Source: Pseudoteredinibacter isoporae (lineage in GTDB: Bacteria; Pseudomonadota; Gammaproteobacteria; Pseudomonadales; Cellvibrionaceae). Taken from it: a stretch of 64,000 nt of DNA. Shown one piece after another: positions 47,909 to 57,733 of this stretch (positions are counted from its first letter, which is position 1; every line of letters starts with the position of its first letter). The notes under the pieces were generated by a model that was not told the DNA's origin, did not search any database, and worked only from the letters and a program-made list of their open reading frames with translations. Where the stretch lies: assembly GCF_011602085.1 (NCBI RefSeq), contig NZ_JAAONY010000004.1:201439-265438 (forward strand), written 5' to 3'. The position numbers and the translations under genes were made by a program.

Positions 47909-48703
47909 ATGGATAGCCTGCAGGCGATTATTCTGGCCTTGTTACAAGGGCTCACGGAATTTCTACCCATATCCAGTTCCGGGCATTTAATCCTACCCTC
48001 CGCTGTTTTGGGATGGCCGGATCAGGGTCTGGCTTTTGATGTGGCCGTACATGTGGGTTCTCTGCTGGCAATCGTCTGGTTTTTCCGAAAGGACGTACTA
48101 TCGATTGCATTGGGCTCGCTCGAAAGTGTCCAAAATCGGCAATGGAATCCCGAAAGCCAAACCCTTCTGTTTTTAGTCATCGCGACCATTCCTGCTGGTT
48201 TGGCCGCATTGACCTTTAATGATTTGATCGAAAGCGAACTCCGCTCTCCACTGGTGATAGCAAGTACGACATTGTGTTTTGGCTTGCTTCTTGGCGTTGC
48301 CGATAAATTCGGAAGTCGTGAAAAATCCTTGCTGAAAATGACCCTGTGGGCAGCCTTCATTATTGGTTGTGCCCAGGCGATTGCATTAATTCCCGGAACG
48401 TCTCGCTCGGGCATCACAATGACCGCCGCTTTGTTGTTGGGCTTTCAACGTGATGCAGCTGCACGTTTCTCTTTCCTTATGTCGATTCCCATTATTGTAC
48501 TGAGTGGTGCTTACAAAGGTCTGGAGCTGGTTTCCGGAGCTACTCCGCAGTGGGATTTAATTGCCATTGGCGTTGTTGTCTCTGCGATATCCGCCTACGC
48601 CTGTGTGTACTGGTTTATGGCCGTCATAGAACGCATGGGAATGTTACCTTTTGTTTTATATCGAATTGTTTTAGCAGCTATTCTTTTTGCGTTATTTGTC
48701 TAG
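47909..48703 (+). CDS. uppP: Undecaprenyl-diphosphatase UppP (BacA)
   Basis: A 264-residue membrane enzyme that recycles the lipid carrier for cell-wall synthesis; gives bacitracin tolerance. ATG 47909 has CAGGAG. Motifs QGLTEFLPISSSGHL and IPGTSRSGITMT, with about eight helices. Confidence 0.97.
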   Translation: MDSLQAIILALLQGLTEFLPISSSGHLILPSAVLGWPDQGLAFDVAVHVGSLLAIVWFFRKDVLSIALGSLESVQNRQWNPESQTLLFLVIATIPAGLAALTFNDLIESELRSPLVIASTTLCFGLLLGVADKFGSREKSLLKMTLWAAFIIGCAQAIALIPGTSRSGITMTAALLLGFQRDAAARFSFLMSIPIIVLSGAYKGLELVSGATPQWDLIAIGVVVSAISAYACVYWFMAVIERMGMLPFVLYRIVLAAILFALFV

Positions 48704-48826
48704 TCCAACGGGCGGCAAAAGGGGCGAAATGGGAAGGCTGGTCTATTATGACAATAAATATCTTTGATTTGATGGTTCGTTCAGATTAGCGAACTCCACT
48801 CACCAGATTTATTGCTGGAGAACAAT

Positions 48827-49699
48827 ATGCATCAGAAAGTCGCGTTTATAGGTTTGGGTGTTATGGGTTACCCCATGGCGGGGCATCTTCAAAAAGCGGG
48901 TTGCTCCGTTACCGTTTACAACCGCAGCACTGAAAAAGCGGAACGTTGGAAATCCGAATTTGGTGGTGAAATGGCCCTGACGCCCAGAGAGGCCGCAGAA
49001 GGTGCTGAAATCGTCTTCACCTGCGTGGGTGATGACAACGATATTCGTGAAGTTTGTTTGGGTGAAAATGGTGCCTTTGCAGGCATGAAAGTGGATGCGG
49101 TTTTAGTGGATCACACAACGGCTTCCGCCGAAGTGGCTCGTGAGCTGAATCTGGAAGCGAAGAGTCGCAAACTGCACTTCCTGGACGCACCGGTTTCCGG
49201 TGGTCAGGCCGGTGCTGAAAATGCTTGCCTGACTGTGATGGCGGGCGGCGATGTAACCGTCTTCAATCATGTGAACCCTGTGATCGATCACTACGCTCGT
49301 TCTTGCCGTTTGCTTGGCCCAAGCGGTTCCGGGCAGCTCTGCAAAATGGTGAATCAGATTTGCATCGCTGGTTTAGTGCAAGGTCTGGCTGAAGGTTTGA
49401 ACTTTGCTGAAAAAGCCGGCCTGGATGCACATCAAGTGGTGGATGTTATTTCCAAGGGGGCTGCGCAGTCCTGGCAGATGGAAAACCGTTATCGCACCAT
49501 GCTGGCGGGTGACTATAACCACGGTTTTGCGGTTGACTGGATGCGTAAAGATCTGGCTGTGGTGTTGCAGGAAGCATCGCGCATTAACGCCTCCTTGCCG
49601 GTGACGGCAACCGTCGATCAGTTCTATAACGATGTTCAAATGATGGGTGGCGGTCGCTGGGACACCTCGTCCCTGTTAGCTCGTTTAAAGCGCGATTGA
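48827..49699 (+). CDS. 3-hydroxyisobutyrate dehydrogenase-family oxidoreductase
   Basis: A 290-residue beta-hydroxyacid dehydrogenase. ATG 48827 has CTGGAG. NAD(P)-binding FIGLGVMGYPMAGHL, substrate loop DAPVSGGQAGAENACLTVMAGG, catalytic Lys in SGQLCKMVNQICIAG. The NRST at the end of beta2 (VYNRSTEKA) suggests NADP use. Members include MmsB, GarR and glyoxylate reductases; substrate not readable. No valine-degradation neighbours are present. Confidence 0.88.
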   Translation: MHQKVAFIGLGVMGYPMAGHLQKAGCSVTVYNRSTEKAERWKSEFGGEMALTPREAAEGAEIVFTCVGDDNDIREVCLGENGAFAGMKVDAVLVDHTTASAEVARELNLEAKSRKLHFLDAPVSGGQAGAENACLTVMAGGDVTVFNHVNPVIDHYARSCRLLGPSGSGQLCKMVNQICIAGLVQGLAEGLNFAEKAGLDAHQVVDVISKGAAQSWQMENRYRTMLAGDYNHGFAVDWMRKDLAVVLQEASRINASLPVTATVDQFYNDVQMMGGGRWDTSSLLARLKRD

Positions 49700-49713
49700 T
49701 AAGCTACTCTTCA

Positions 49714-49739
49714 GGCTGCTGTGATCGCAGCGGCCTTTT
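49714..49739 (+). terminator. Probable terminator after the dehydrogenase
   Basis: GGCTGC / GCAGCGGCC imperfect stem with TGTGATC loop, followed by TTTT. Confidence 0.5.
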
Positions 49740-49913
49740 CCTTCCATTCGCTGTCTAGGCCGGCTAATCACCAGCTACCGGGCGTATTTTTCAGCTTCTT
49801 CTATACTTGCTAGCAGTGCTTTGAGCATCAGGCGCGGGCTGAGCTTTGGCTCTAAAACTGCTAAGATGCACACTCACCTGATCTCGCTGTGAGTGTAATA
49901 GTTAAGGGGAAGT

Positions 49914-51215
49914 ATGACTGCCAACGATCAAGCGGCTGCGAATCAGTTTTTGCAGCGCTGTATAGAATTTCTTGATGAATCCGTAACGCCATTCCACGCC
50001 GTACAAGCCATGGCTTCCCGCCTGGAGGCTGCTGGCTTTCAAGCCCTGAACGAGGCTGATGCCTGGCAGATGTCTGCAGGCAATAAATACTATGTTTGTC
50101 GCAACGATTCGTCGATTATCGCCTTTGTTTATGGCGAGGCCGATCCTCTGGAGCACGGTGTTCGAATGTTGGGTGCGCACACTGACAGCCCGTGTCTGAA
50201 GGTAAAACCTCAGCCTGACCTTCACCAGCACGGTTATGCTCAATTGGGGGTAGAGGTGTACGGAGGGGTTCTTTTGAATCCCTGGTTTGATCGCGATTTA
50301 TCTCTGGCTGGGCGAGTCAGCTTCAGTGACCAGAATCAGCAGCTGCAATCCGCCCTGGTTGATTTCAAACGCCCTGTGGCGACCATTCCGAGCCTGGCTA
50401 TTCATCTGGACCGGGGTGTCAACGATAAGCGCAGCGTGAATCCGCAAACGGATATGCCGCCATTGCTGGGTTTGAGTGAAGAGCCTATGGCGTTTCAGCA
50501 ATTACTACGTGATGAATTGCTAAAACAGCAACCGGATCTGGATATTGACCAAATTCTGGATTTTGAAATCAGCTGTTATGACTGCCAGGGAGCTGGACAC
50601 ATCGGTCTCAATGGTGACTTTTTGGCCAGTGCTCGATTGGACAATCTGTTAAGTTGCTTTATCGGTCTGGAGTCTTTGTTAATTGCGGACGGCGAACAGA
50701 GTTGCCTGCTGGTGTGTAATGATCACGAAGAGGTGGGCAGTGCTTCTGCCTGTGGTGCCCAAGGACCTATGCTGGCAAGTTTTCTGGAGCGGGTATGGCC
50801 AGATATTACACCGCGTGAGCAGCTTATTAACCGCAGCGTGATGATCTCCGCCGACAACGCCCACGGTATTCATCCGAACTTCCCGAACAAGCACGATGGT
50901 AACCATGGCCCTAAACTGAATGCCGGCCCGGTGATCAAAATTAACGCTAATCAGCGCTATGCCAGTAACAGTGAAACTTCGGGATTGTTTAAACTGTTGG
51001 CGGAAGAATTACCGGTGCAAACCTTCGTGACGAGGGCCGATATGGGGTGCGGCAGTACTATTGGACCCATCACGGCCACTGAAATTGGTGTTCGCACGGT
51101 TGATGTCGGAGTGCCGACCTTTGGTATGCACTCGATTCGAGAGCTGGCCGGTAGCGAAGATTGTTACACCATGCATCAGATTTTTAATAGATTTTTGGCC
51201 AGACAAAGGGTATAA
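49914..51215 (+). CDS. apeB: M18-family aminopeptidase
   Basis: A 433-residue zinc aminopeptidase (ApeB/aspartyl type). Metal ligands in order: His in LGAHTDSP, Asp in [10 protein letters not shown], Glu-Glu in [13 protein letters not shown], Asp in [10 protein letters not shown] and His in [10 protein letters not shown]. No signal peptide. Acts on N-terminal acidic or neutral residues of peptides; symbol by family. Confidence 0.93.
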   Translation: MTANDQAAANQFLQRCIEFLDESVTPFHAVQAMASRLEAAGFQALNEADAWQMSAGNKYYVCRNDSSIIAFVYGEADPLEHGVRMLGAHTDSPCLKVKPQPDLHQHGYAQLGVEVYGGVLLNPWFDRDLSLAGRVSFSDQNQQLQSALVDFKRPVATIPSLAIHLDRGVNDKRSVNPQTDMPPLLGLSEEPMAFQQLLRDELLKQQPDLDIDQILDFEISCYDCQGAGHIGLNGDFLASARLDNLLSCFIGLESLLIADGEQSCLLVCNDHEEVGSASACGAQGPMLASFLERVWPDITPREQLINRSVMISADNAHGIHPNFPNKHDGNHGPKLNAGPVIKINANQRYASNSETSGLFKLLAEELPVQTFVTRADMGCGSTIGPITATEIGVRTVDVGVPTFGMHSIRELAGSEDCYTMHQIFNRFLARQRV

Positions 51216-51396
51216 CCTGAAGATCTGAGTGACAGGGATTCAGTAATACCAGCCAGATTTATTGAGTGCTGAGCTACCGAGGGACTGGTCGAAATGGCAA
51301 AAACTGCTGTTATCGTATATAAGAAAATAGATAAAAATATTGCTAGGAACCGGCGTAACAGTAATGTTCTCCTAGGTATGGGTGTGCGGCTCAGTA

Positions 51397-52458
51397 ATGA
51401 CAATAAATAAAGAAATATTACAACTGTTCTCTCCGTTCGATAGTCTATCCAGTGATTTTCTGGAGAGCGCTATTGAACGGATCAGCGTGCGAGAGTTTAA
51501 AAAGGGTGATGTGCTGTTTCAGCGTGGTAAAAAGCTCTCGGAAACTTTCTATCTGCTCAAAGGCGGCGTCGATTTACTGGCCGCCGATTTATCCCGAATC
51601 AGCGTTAATCACACCAGCCCCCAGGCCCGTCACCCACTGTGTAACACGCAGCCCGCACGGGTAACAGCGTTTGCCAAAACCGATGTCACGGCGCTGGTGA
51701 TCGAACGGGATTTTCTCGATTTGGTGATGGTATGGAGTGAGTCGAGCTTGCTCGATGGTAGTGTGTCCATCGACCCAGACGATGAACTCGACTCCGACCC
51801 GATTATTGAGGATCAACCCAGCACGGACTGGATGAGTGTGCTACTGGCTGCGCCGCTTTTTTCCCGCATTCCTCCTGGGAATATACAAGCCTTGTTTCAA
51901 CGCTTTATCCCTCGCAATGTCAGCAAGGGCGAAAAAGTGGTGGTCGTGGGGACCAAGGGCGATTACTTTTACGTGATCAAATCAGGAACGGCTCAGGTGC
52001 TTGATTCGGCCGGGTACTGCAAAGCCAGTTTGAGCACCGGGGATTACTTCGGTGAGGAAGCATTGATCGGCGACACTGCGCGTAATGCAACCGTGGAAAT
52101 GAGCAGCGACGGTGAACTCATGTGCCTTGGCAAAGAGAGTTTTGCTGAGTTATTGCATCGACCGTTGGTGAATTACGTATCGGTCACTGAATTTTTTAAA
52201 CTTCAGCAGTCCGGCCGTTCTATTCGATTGATTGATGTACGTTTACCCATCGAATTTAAACAGCAGCAGCTTTCAGGCTCTGTGAATATTCCACTGTCTT
52301 ACTTGCGCCCAAAGCTTAACGAAATGTCGAAAGATGTTTTATATGTTGTCAGCGATTATGGCGGTCGTCGTTCAGAAGTCGCAGTACAGCTGATGGTGCA
52401 AGCCGGTTTGGATGTTTTACTGCTTCGCAGCAGCGATGTTCAGGAAGTTGAACTGTAG
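51397..52458 (+). CDS. Tandem cNMP-binding domain protein with a C-terminal rhodanese domain lacking its cysteine
   Basis: A 353-residue three-domain protein. First cyclic-nucleotide-type domain about 5-125 (SVREFKKGDVLFQRGK; its phosphate cassette is degenerate). Second about 145-265 (ISKGTAQ-like jellyroll, then YFGEEALIGDTARNATVEMSS, a near-consensus cassette). Rhodanese domain about 270-353 (IRLIDVRLPIEFKQQQLSGSVNIPLS), but the active loop reads VVSDYGGRRSE: the catalytic Cys (C-x-x-G-x-R) is Ser. It cannot move sulfur in the usual way and is probably a protein-binding or signalling module. No DNA-binding domain is present, so it is not a Crp regulator. Confidence 0.88.
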   Translation: MTINKEILQLFSPFDSLSSDFLESAIERISVREFKKGDVLFQRGKKLSETFYLLKGGVDLLAADLSRISVNHTSPQARHPLCNTQPARVTAFAKTDVTALVIERDFLDLVMVWSESSLLDGSVSIDPDDELDSDPIIEDQPSTDWMSVLLAAPLFSRIPPGNIQALFQRFIPRNVSKGEKVVVVGTKGDYFYVIKSGTAQVLDSAGYCKASLSTGDYFGEEALIGDTARNATVEMSSDGELMCLGKESFAELLHRPLVNYVSVTEFFKLQQSGRSIRLIDVRLPIEFKQQQLSGSVNIPLSYLRPKLNEMSKDVLYVVSDYGGRRSEVAVQLMVQAGLDVLLLRSSDVQEVEL

Positions 52459-52554
52459 TTTGCTTGTCTTGAATAGGCGACTGAAACAATAGCATCGCTG
52501 AATTAACAAAGGTCACTGAGCGAAAGAAGCGCTCGTGAAAACAATACACAGGCA

Positions 52555-53733
52555 ATGACCCAAACCCCGGAAAATGCTCCCAAGGCGTTACTATTATCGG
52601 CCTATGATGCCCAGAGTCATCGTTACTGGCGCAAACAGATTTGCCAGGGCCTGGATCAATGGCAATGGTCAGAATTATGTCTGCCGCCGCGTTATTTCAG
52701 CTGGCGTCAACGTGGTAACAGTTTGTCCTGGGCGTTCAAAGAAAGAGAAACCCTCACTCAAGAGTACGATTTCTTGCTGGCCACCTCCATGGTTGATTTA
52801 TCTGCCTTGCGTGGCTTTGTCCCTGAATTGGCTCAATTGCCCACGGTGGTCTATTTCCATGAAAACCAATTTGCCTACCCTCAAAATGCTCAGCAATTAA
52901 GCTCTATTGAACCTCAGTTGACGAGCGTATACAGCGCCCTCTGCGCTGATAAAATTCTCTTCAACAGTCTATTCAACCTGAACAGCTTTTTGGCCGGGGC
53001 TCGTGCTTTATTAAAAGCCATGCCGGATCAGGTACCCAAAGGTTTGATGGACAGACTGAGTGCAAAGGCCGAGGTATTACCCGTGCCCATTGCCAGTCAA
53101 AGCGACCGGGAACTGATGACTGCGCCACTGGGTCAAAAGAGCCATTGTCTGCGTATTCTCTGGAACCATCGCTGGGAATACGACAAAGGCCCCGAGCGTC
53201 TTTTAGCGGCGATTGAACGCCTGGATCAACAATTAAAGTCTATGGCAAAGGAGGCGCGCCCTGATATTCGCTGGCTCATTCTGGGTCAGAGTTTTCGCAA
53301 GGTGCCTGGAGAATTTACCAAGATAGAGCGTATTCTCAGAGCTGATGATTCACCCATGGCGCTTGAGGCCTGGGGTTACGAAAGCAGCGTTGAGGCTTAC
53401 CATTCGCATTTGGGTAGCGCTGACATCGTTTTGTCGACCGCTGAACATGATTTTCAGGGCTTGGCGATTCTGGAAGCTCATGCCGCCGCTTGCTACCCCT
53501 TATTGCCCCAGCGCCTGGTTTATCCGGAGTGGTTTCAGGAATCGATCTGCTATCCCTCATCGACGATCGAGGAAGAGGCGCAAGGTCTGGCGGATGAAGT
53601 ACTTCGCCTGGCCGCTCTCAAAGCCGAACAAGGGGATTTACCCAAGGTTCACAGTCGAGTCGACTTTAACTGGTCTTCACTGGGGCCGTCCTACCAGGCT
53701 TGCTTCGATTCCTTGCTTGGGAACCGTCCCTAA
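52555..53733 (+). CDS. Glycosyltransferase of the QTMAN/DUF3524 type
   Basis: A 392-residue GT-B enzyme. The N-terminal DUF3524-like domain (1-170) has LLLSAYDAQSHRYWRKQI, LPPRYFSWRQRGNSLSWAF, DFLLATSMVDLSALRGF and VVYFHENQFAYP; the C-terminal domain has LRILWNHRWEYDKGPERLL, WLILGQSFRKVPGEF, and the E-x7-E type nucleotide-sugar motif in STAEHDFQGLAILEAHAAA. These match the animal tRNA-queuosine alpha-mannosyltransferase (GTDC1/QTMAN) layout. The natural acceptor here might be queuosine-tRNA, but that is inference. ATG-type start 52555; not coupled to the next gene. Confidence 0.85.
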   Translation: MTQTPENAPKALLLSAYDAQSHRYWRKQICQGLDQWQWSELCLPPRYFSWRQRGNSLSWAFKERETLTQEYDFLLATSMVDLSALRGFVPELAQLPTVVYFHENQFAYPQNAQQLSSIEPQLTSVYSALCADKILFNSLFNLNSFLAGARALLKAMPDQVPKGLMDRLSAKAEVLPVPIASQSDRELMTAPLGQKSHCLRILWNHRWEYDKGPERLLAAIERLDQQLKSMAKEARPDIRWLILGQSFRKVPGEFTKIERILRADDSPMALEAWGYESSVEAYHSHLGSADIVLSTAEHDFQGLAILEAHAAACYPLLPQRLVYPEWFQESICYPSSTIEEEAQGLADEVLRLAALKAEQGDLPKVHSRVDFNWSSLGPSYQACFDSLLGNRP

Positions 53734-53818
53734 GGCTGCTTTGCTCCTCCGCTCAAGCCCTGTATCATAGCGGCGCCCGGCAGCAATGACTGCCCCCAGA
53801 AAAGAGTTTGGACCAAGC

Positions 53819-54847
53819 ATGAGCAGCAAAGAAAAACAACGCATTCTCACCGGTATTACGACCTCGGGAACCCCCCATATTGGTAACTATGTCGGTGCGA
53901 TTCGCCCGGCAATTGAAGCCAGTCGTAACCAGGACAATCTGTCTTTTTACTTCCTGGCGGACTTTCACGCCCTGATTAAATGCCAGGACCCAGATCTGGT
54001 TGCCCAGTCGACCCGCGAGATTGCTGCCAGCTGGCTGGCCCTTGGCCTTAACCCCGAAGAAGTGGTGTTTTACCGCCAGTCTGATATCCCTCAGATTGCC
54101 GAACTGTGTTGGATGCTGAACTGTGTGTGCGCCAAAGGCTTGATGAACCGAGCCCATGCGTATAAGGCGGCGGTCGATCAAAATGGCGAAGCCGGCGAAG
54201 ATCCGGATTTTGGCATTACCATGGGGTTGTTCAGCTACCCGGTATTGATGGCAGCGGATATTTTGATTTTCAATGCCAACAAAGTCCCCGTGGGCAAAGA
54301 TCAGATTCAACATGTGGAAATGGCTCGAGATATGGCTCAGCGTTTCAATCACCTGTTTGCCAGTAAAAAGAAACCGTTGTTCGCGCTGCCTGAATATGTG
54401 GTCGATGATGATGTCGCGGTATTGCAGGGCCTGGACGGCCGCAAAATGAGCAAAAGCTATGGCAACACCATTCCATTGTTCCTGGGCGAAAAGCAGCTGC
54501 GCAAGCACATCAATAAAATTAAAACCAATCTGTTGGAACCTGGCGAACCAAAAGATCCGGATACCTCAACGGTATTCCAGATCTGGCAGGCCTTTGCTAA
54601 CGAGCAACAGCAAGCCGAGATGCGTCAGGCCTTCGCTGACGGTATTGCCTGGGGCGAAGCCAAGAAGCAACTGTTTGAATTGATCAACAATGAGTTGGCC
54701 GAGCCCAGAGAGCGTTACAACGAACTTCTGGCAAATCCGTCCTACATTGAAGACGTATTGCAAGCTGGTGCAGAGAAGGCTCGACGCTATAGTGAGCCAC
54801 TTCTCGATAGGGCTCGTCATGCGGTCGGTATTCGTAAGCTGGGTTAA
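53819..54847 (+). CDS. trpS: Tryptophanyl-tRNA synthetase
   Basis: A 342-residue class I synthetase. ATG 53819 is preferred over a longer frame to 53786. HIGH-like [12 protein letters not shown] at the start and [10 protein letters not shown] (KMSKS) at about 207-216. The central [20 protein letters not shown] with the tryptophan pocket is typical. Confidence 0.97.
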   Translation: MSSKEKQRILTGITTSGTPHIGNYVGAIRPAIEASRNQDNLSFYFLADFHALIKCQDPDLVAQSTREIAASWLALGLNPEEVVFYRQSDIPQIAELCWMLNCVCAKGLMNRAHAYKAAVDQNGEAGEDPDFGITMGLFSYPVLMAADILIFNANKVPVGKDQIQHVEMARDMAQRFNHLFASKKKPLFALPEYVVDDDVAVLQGLDGRKMSKSYGNTIPLFLGEKQLRKHINKIKTNLLEPGEPKDPDTSTVFQIWQAFANEQQQAEMRQAFADGIAWGEAKKQLFELINNELAEPRERYNELLANPSYIEDVLQAGAEKARRYSEPLLDRARHAVGIRKLG

Positions 54848-54876
54848 CCCGGTTTACGAACACAGTGAAACGGGTT
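54846..54876 (+). terminator. Possible terminator overlapping the trpS stop
   Basis: AACCCGGTTT / AAACGGGTT stem with a one-base bulge and 12-base loop, with a T run (TTTT) some bases later. Confidence 0.35.
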
Positions 54877-55017
54877 GGCTGTCGCTTTTACGAGAATTAT
54901 TTTTACAGTGCTTTGTGATGAAGGCTTTGCAAAAGAGAGCTTCAATCGCCCCAAAATGAAAATTTCATCGCGAAACCTGATGTTGAAATATGAGGCCAAT
55001 TCCCAAAGCGACGGGCC

Positions 55018-56340
55018 TCAAACCTCCGATAGAGTCTCAACCATTGCTTTGCATAGCGCCCGCAGATCATTCTCAGAACTGATAAACGGTGGCATGGTAT
55101 AAACCAGCTTTCCGAACGGGCGCAACCAAACTCCACGCCCAATCAAAGCTTTTTGCAGGCTTTCTTTGTCAACCGCTTCTTTCATTTCCACAACACCAAT
55201 CGCGCCCATTACACGAACATCTGCAACGCCTGGTGCATCTTTTAACGGCGCCAAACCTAACTGGAGTTGTTCTTCAATAAAGCGAATTTTGCTCTGCCAA
55301 TCCTGCCCAATCAAAAGGCGAGTGCTGGCCAGTGCTGTCGCGCACGCCAGAGGGTTCGCCATAAAGGTTGGACCGTGCATAAAAACTCCGGCTTCTCCCT
55401 GGCAAATACCGTTTGCAACGTTGGCCGTACATAATGTCGCCGCCAGAGTCATGTAGCCACCGCTCAAAGCCTTACCCAAACATAAAATATCCGGGCTGAT
55501 ACCCGCATGCTCACAAGCAAAGAGTTTTCCGGTTCGACCAAAGCCGGTGGCAATTTCATCGGCGATGAGCAAAACATCAAATTCCTCGCAAAGCGTCTTA
55601 AAGGCTTTCAAATAAGCAGGTGAATAAAAACGCATACCACCGGCGCCCTGAACAATCGGCTCCAGAATAAACGCGGCTATTTCATGATGGTGAGACTCAA
55701 TAAAGGTGCGAACCTGGGCTAGATAATCCGGGCAGGGGGCTGTATCCAATCCTGCGGGCGGTGCTTCCAGAAAATGATGTTTGGGTAAATTGCCACTGAA
55801 TAAATGGTGCATCCCATTCACCGGGTCGCAAGTGGCCATAGCGCCGAAGGTATCACCGTGATAACCATTTTTAATCGTCAACAAACGCTGTTTTTCCGGA
55901 CGCCCTTGGGAATGCCAGTATTGCAAGGCCATCTTAATTGCGACTTCCACGCTGACTGAGCCTGAATCCGCAAAGAAAACCGTGTCGAGGCCATCCGGAG
56001 TCAGCTCGACTAAAAGCTGGGCCAGTTCAATGGCAGGCTGATGGCTTAAGCCTCCGAACATGACATGAGCCATCTTATCAATCTGGTCTTTTGCTGCTTG
56101 ATTCAAAACCGGATGGTTGTAGCCGTGCAGCATACACCACCAAGATGACATGCCATCGATAACCCGTTCGCCGCTGGCAAATTCCAAATGAACCCCTTCA
56201 GCACGTTCCACAATAGGCAGGGCAGGGCCGCCTTCTTCGGCCACCTGGCTGTAGGGGTGCCAGATGTGTTGCTGATCAATACGCTCTAATTGGGGCAGGC
56301 TGAATTGTCCGCCTGAGGGATTGGAATTCTCTGGGTTCAT
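55018..56340 (-). CDS. bioA: Adenosylmethionine-8-amino-7-oxononanoate aminotransferase
   Basis: A 440-residue class III aminotransferase of biotin synthesis; makes DAPA from KAPA with SAM as amino donor. IWHPYSQVAEEGG and GMSSWWCMLHGYNHP (substrate loop), LLIADEIATGFGRTG, PLP lysine in ILCLGKALSGGYM. It stands alone, as in Pseudomonas, with a BirA-type operator over its promoter. Confidence 0.97.
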   Translation of the reverse strand: MNPENSNPSGGQFSLPQLERIDQQHIWHPYSQVAEEGGPALPIVERAEGVHLEFASGERVIDGMSSWWCMLHGYNHPVLNQAAKDQIDKMAHVMFGGLSHQPAIELAQLLVELTPDGLDTVFFADSGSVSVEVAIKMALQYWHSQGRPEKQRLLTIKNGYHGDTFGAMATCDPVNGMHHLFSGNLPKHHFLEAPPAGLDTAPCPDYLAQVRTFIESHHHEIAAFILEPIVQGAGGMRFYSPAYLKAFKTLCEEFDVLLIADEIATGFGRTGKLFACEHAGISPDILCLGKALSGGYMTLAATLCTANVANGICQGEAGVFMHGPTFMANPLACATALASTRLLIGQDWQSKIRFIEEQLQLGLAPLKDAPGVADVRVMGAIGVVEMKEAVDKESLQKALIGRGVWLRPFGKLVYTMPPFISSENDLRALCKAMVETLSEV

Positions 56341-56356
56341 ACGGAAAAATAACTCT

Positions 56357-56384
56357 GTTAACCAAATGTTATAAATTGGTTAAC
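56357..56384 (-). promoter_or_regulatory. BirA-type operator of bioA
   Basis: GTTAACC (56357-56363), 14-bp spacer, GGTTAAC (56378-56384); extended arms GTTAACCAA / TTGGTTAAC. It fits the biotin-repressor consensus, and is 17-44 bp upstream of the bioA start with a TATAAC-like -10 in its middle. Confidence 0.7.
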
Positions 56385-56481
56385 CATTCTAGAGTATCCC
56401 CTCACCATATGCCATGGCAAACTGTCGCGCAGTTAAGAAAGCTTATTCAGTCACTCGAATTCAGTGTTTCAGGGTTCTTTT

Positions 56482-57330
56482 ATGCGTACCGTGTTCAGTT
56501 TGTTGTCGTTTGTTAAATGCCTCCTGCCCGCAGCGCTATTGTTGCTTGCCCACGGAACAACAGCCGCCCCGAAGGCCGAGCTGTGGCCTTTCTGGCAGCC
56601 TAAAGCTGTGGTGGATACCGCACACGCTCAGCCTTCAATGGACGCCTGGCAGGCTTTCCTGAACACCTATGTAAGCCCGGATGCCGATGGTGTGAATCGC
56701 GTCGCCTACGGAGAGGTCACACAAGACGATAAAGATCGCTTGCGAAAACAACTGGATGCATTGGCTGGGCTGGATCCGAGAGAATGGCCTGAATTGGAGC
56801 AGCAGGCCTTCTGGATCAATACCTATAATATGGCGGTGGTTAATTTGGTGCTGAACCATTATCCCCTTGAATCCATCAAGGACATTCGCTTGAGCTTTAA
56901 AAGTCTGTTTAACGCAGGTCCTTGGGAAGATAAGGTTTTGGTCGTTGCCGGTGAAAAATTGTCTCTCAATGACATTGAACATCGAATTTTACGCCCCATT
57001 TGGAATGATGCCCGTTTTCACTTTGCCCTGAATTGCGCCAGCATTGGTTGCCCAAATCTTTCGGCAGAGGTTTATCGTGCGGATACCCTGGATGCGCAGC
57101 TGGAACAGGCTCAGAGTGAGTTTCTGCAATCTTCACGGGCGTTTGCTGAATCTGGAGACGGCTACCGCGTATCCAGTATCTTCAACTGGTACTGGCAGGA
57201 CTTTGCGCCTGAGAAGAAACAGTTGTGGCGCTATTTTCAAAAGCAGGGTTTGATTGACAGAGAAGTAGAGCGCTTCCGTTATGACTATGATTGGCGTTTG
57301 AATGACAAGGCGACGTTGAACGAAGAGTAA
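56482..57330 (+). CDS. DUF547 exported protein
   Basis: A 282-residue protein of the DUF547 family. ATG 56482 begins a signal peptide (hydrophobic 14-26, cleavage near TTAAP). Family elements: EQQAFWINTYNMAVVNLVL, ESIKDIRLSFKSLF, LSLNDIEHRILRPIW, RFHFALNCASIGCPNL with the conserved Cys pair, and IFNWYWQDF. The family looks like a cysteine-peptidase-like fold but has no agreed function; it is common near envelope genes. Divergent from bioA. Confidence 0.88.
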   Translation: MRTVFSLLSFVKCLLPAALLLLAHGTTAAPKAELWPFWQPKAVVDTAHAQPSMDAWQAFLNTYVSPDADGVNRVAYGEVTQDDKDRLRKQLDALAGLDPREWPELEQQAFWINTYNMAVVNLVLNHYPLESIKDIRLSFKSLFNAGPWEDKVLVVAGEKLSLNDIEHRILRPIWNDARFHFALNCASIGCPNLSAEVYRADTLDAQLEQAQSEFLQSSRAFAESGDGYRVSSIFNWYWQDFAPEKKQLWRYFQKQGLIDREVERFRYDYDWRLNDKATLNEE

Positions 57331-57490
57331 ACCCGTCAAGCGAATGTGGCAATTTGATCATTATTCAAAAAAGAAGTGAGTGTCAGAAATTGAGTTGAGT
57401 AAAAGAACCCTTGGCGAACTTTGTGGTCTTTATTGAATCGATTGCTCGATGTTGGGTTAATAAGATGATGAATCCGAGGAAGGGAACACA

Positions 57491-57709
57491 ATGAAAATCG
57501 TCACGTCTAGGTTATTTTGCCTGCTGAGTTTGCCCCTCGTCCTGGCAGCTTGTACGCAGCAGGATGTTTATGAAATTTCCCAGGAAAACGCTCGTAAAGC
57601 CTGCGAGAAAGAGCCACCTGCAATGCAGGATCAATGTCGCGAACAATACCGCCAGAGTTACGCCGAATATCAGCGTGATCGTGAAGAGTTGCTCAAAGAC
57701 GATAAATAG
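57491..57709 (+). CDS. Small lipoprotein
   Basis: A 72-residue protein with a lipobox at residues 18-21 (LAAC), so the mature form is about 52 residues, highly charged and helical (REQYRQSYAEYQRDREELL). ATG 57491 has a GGAAGGGA site. Possibly an outer membrane lipoprotein; family not recognised. Confidence 0.8.
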   Translation: MKIVTSRLFCLLSLPLVLAACTQQDVYEISQENARKACEKEPPAMQDQCREQYRQSYAEYQRDREELLKDDK

Positions 57710-57733
57710 TGGAAATGCTCTGTTTTTTCACGT

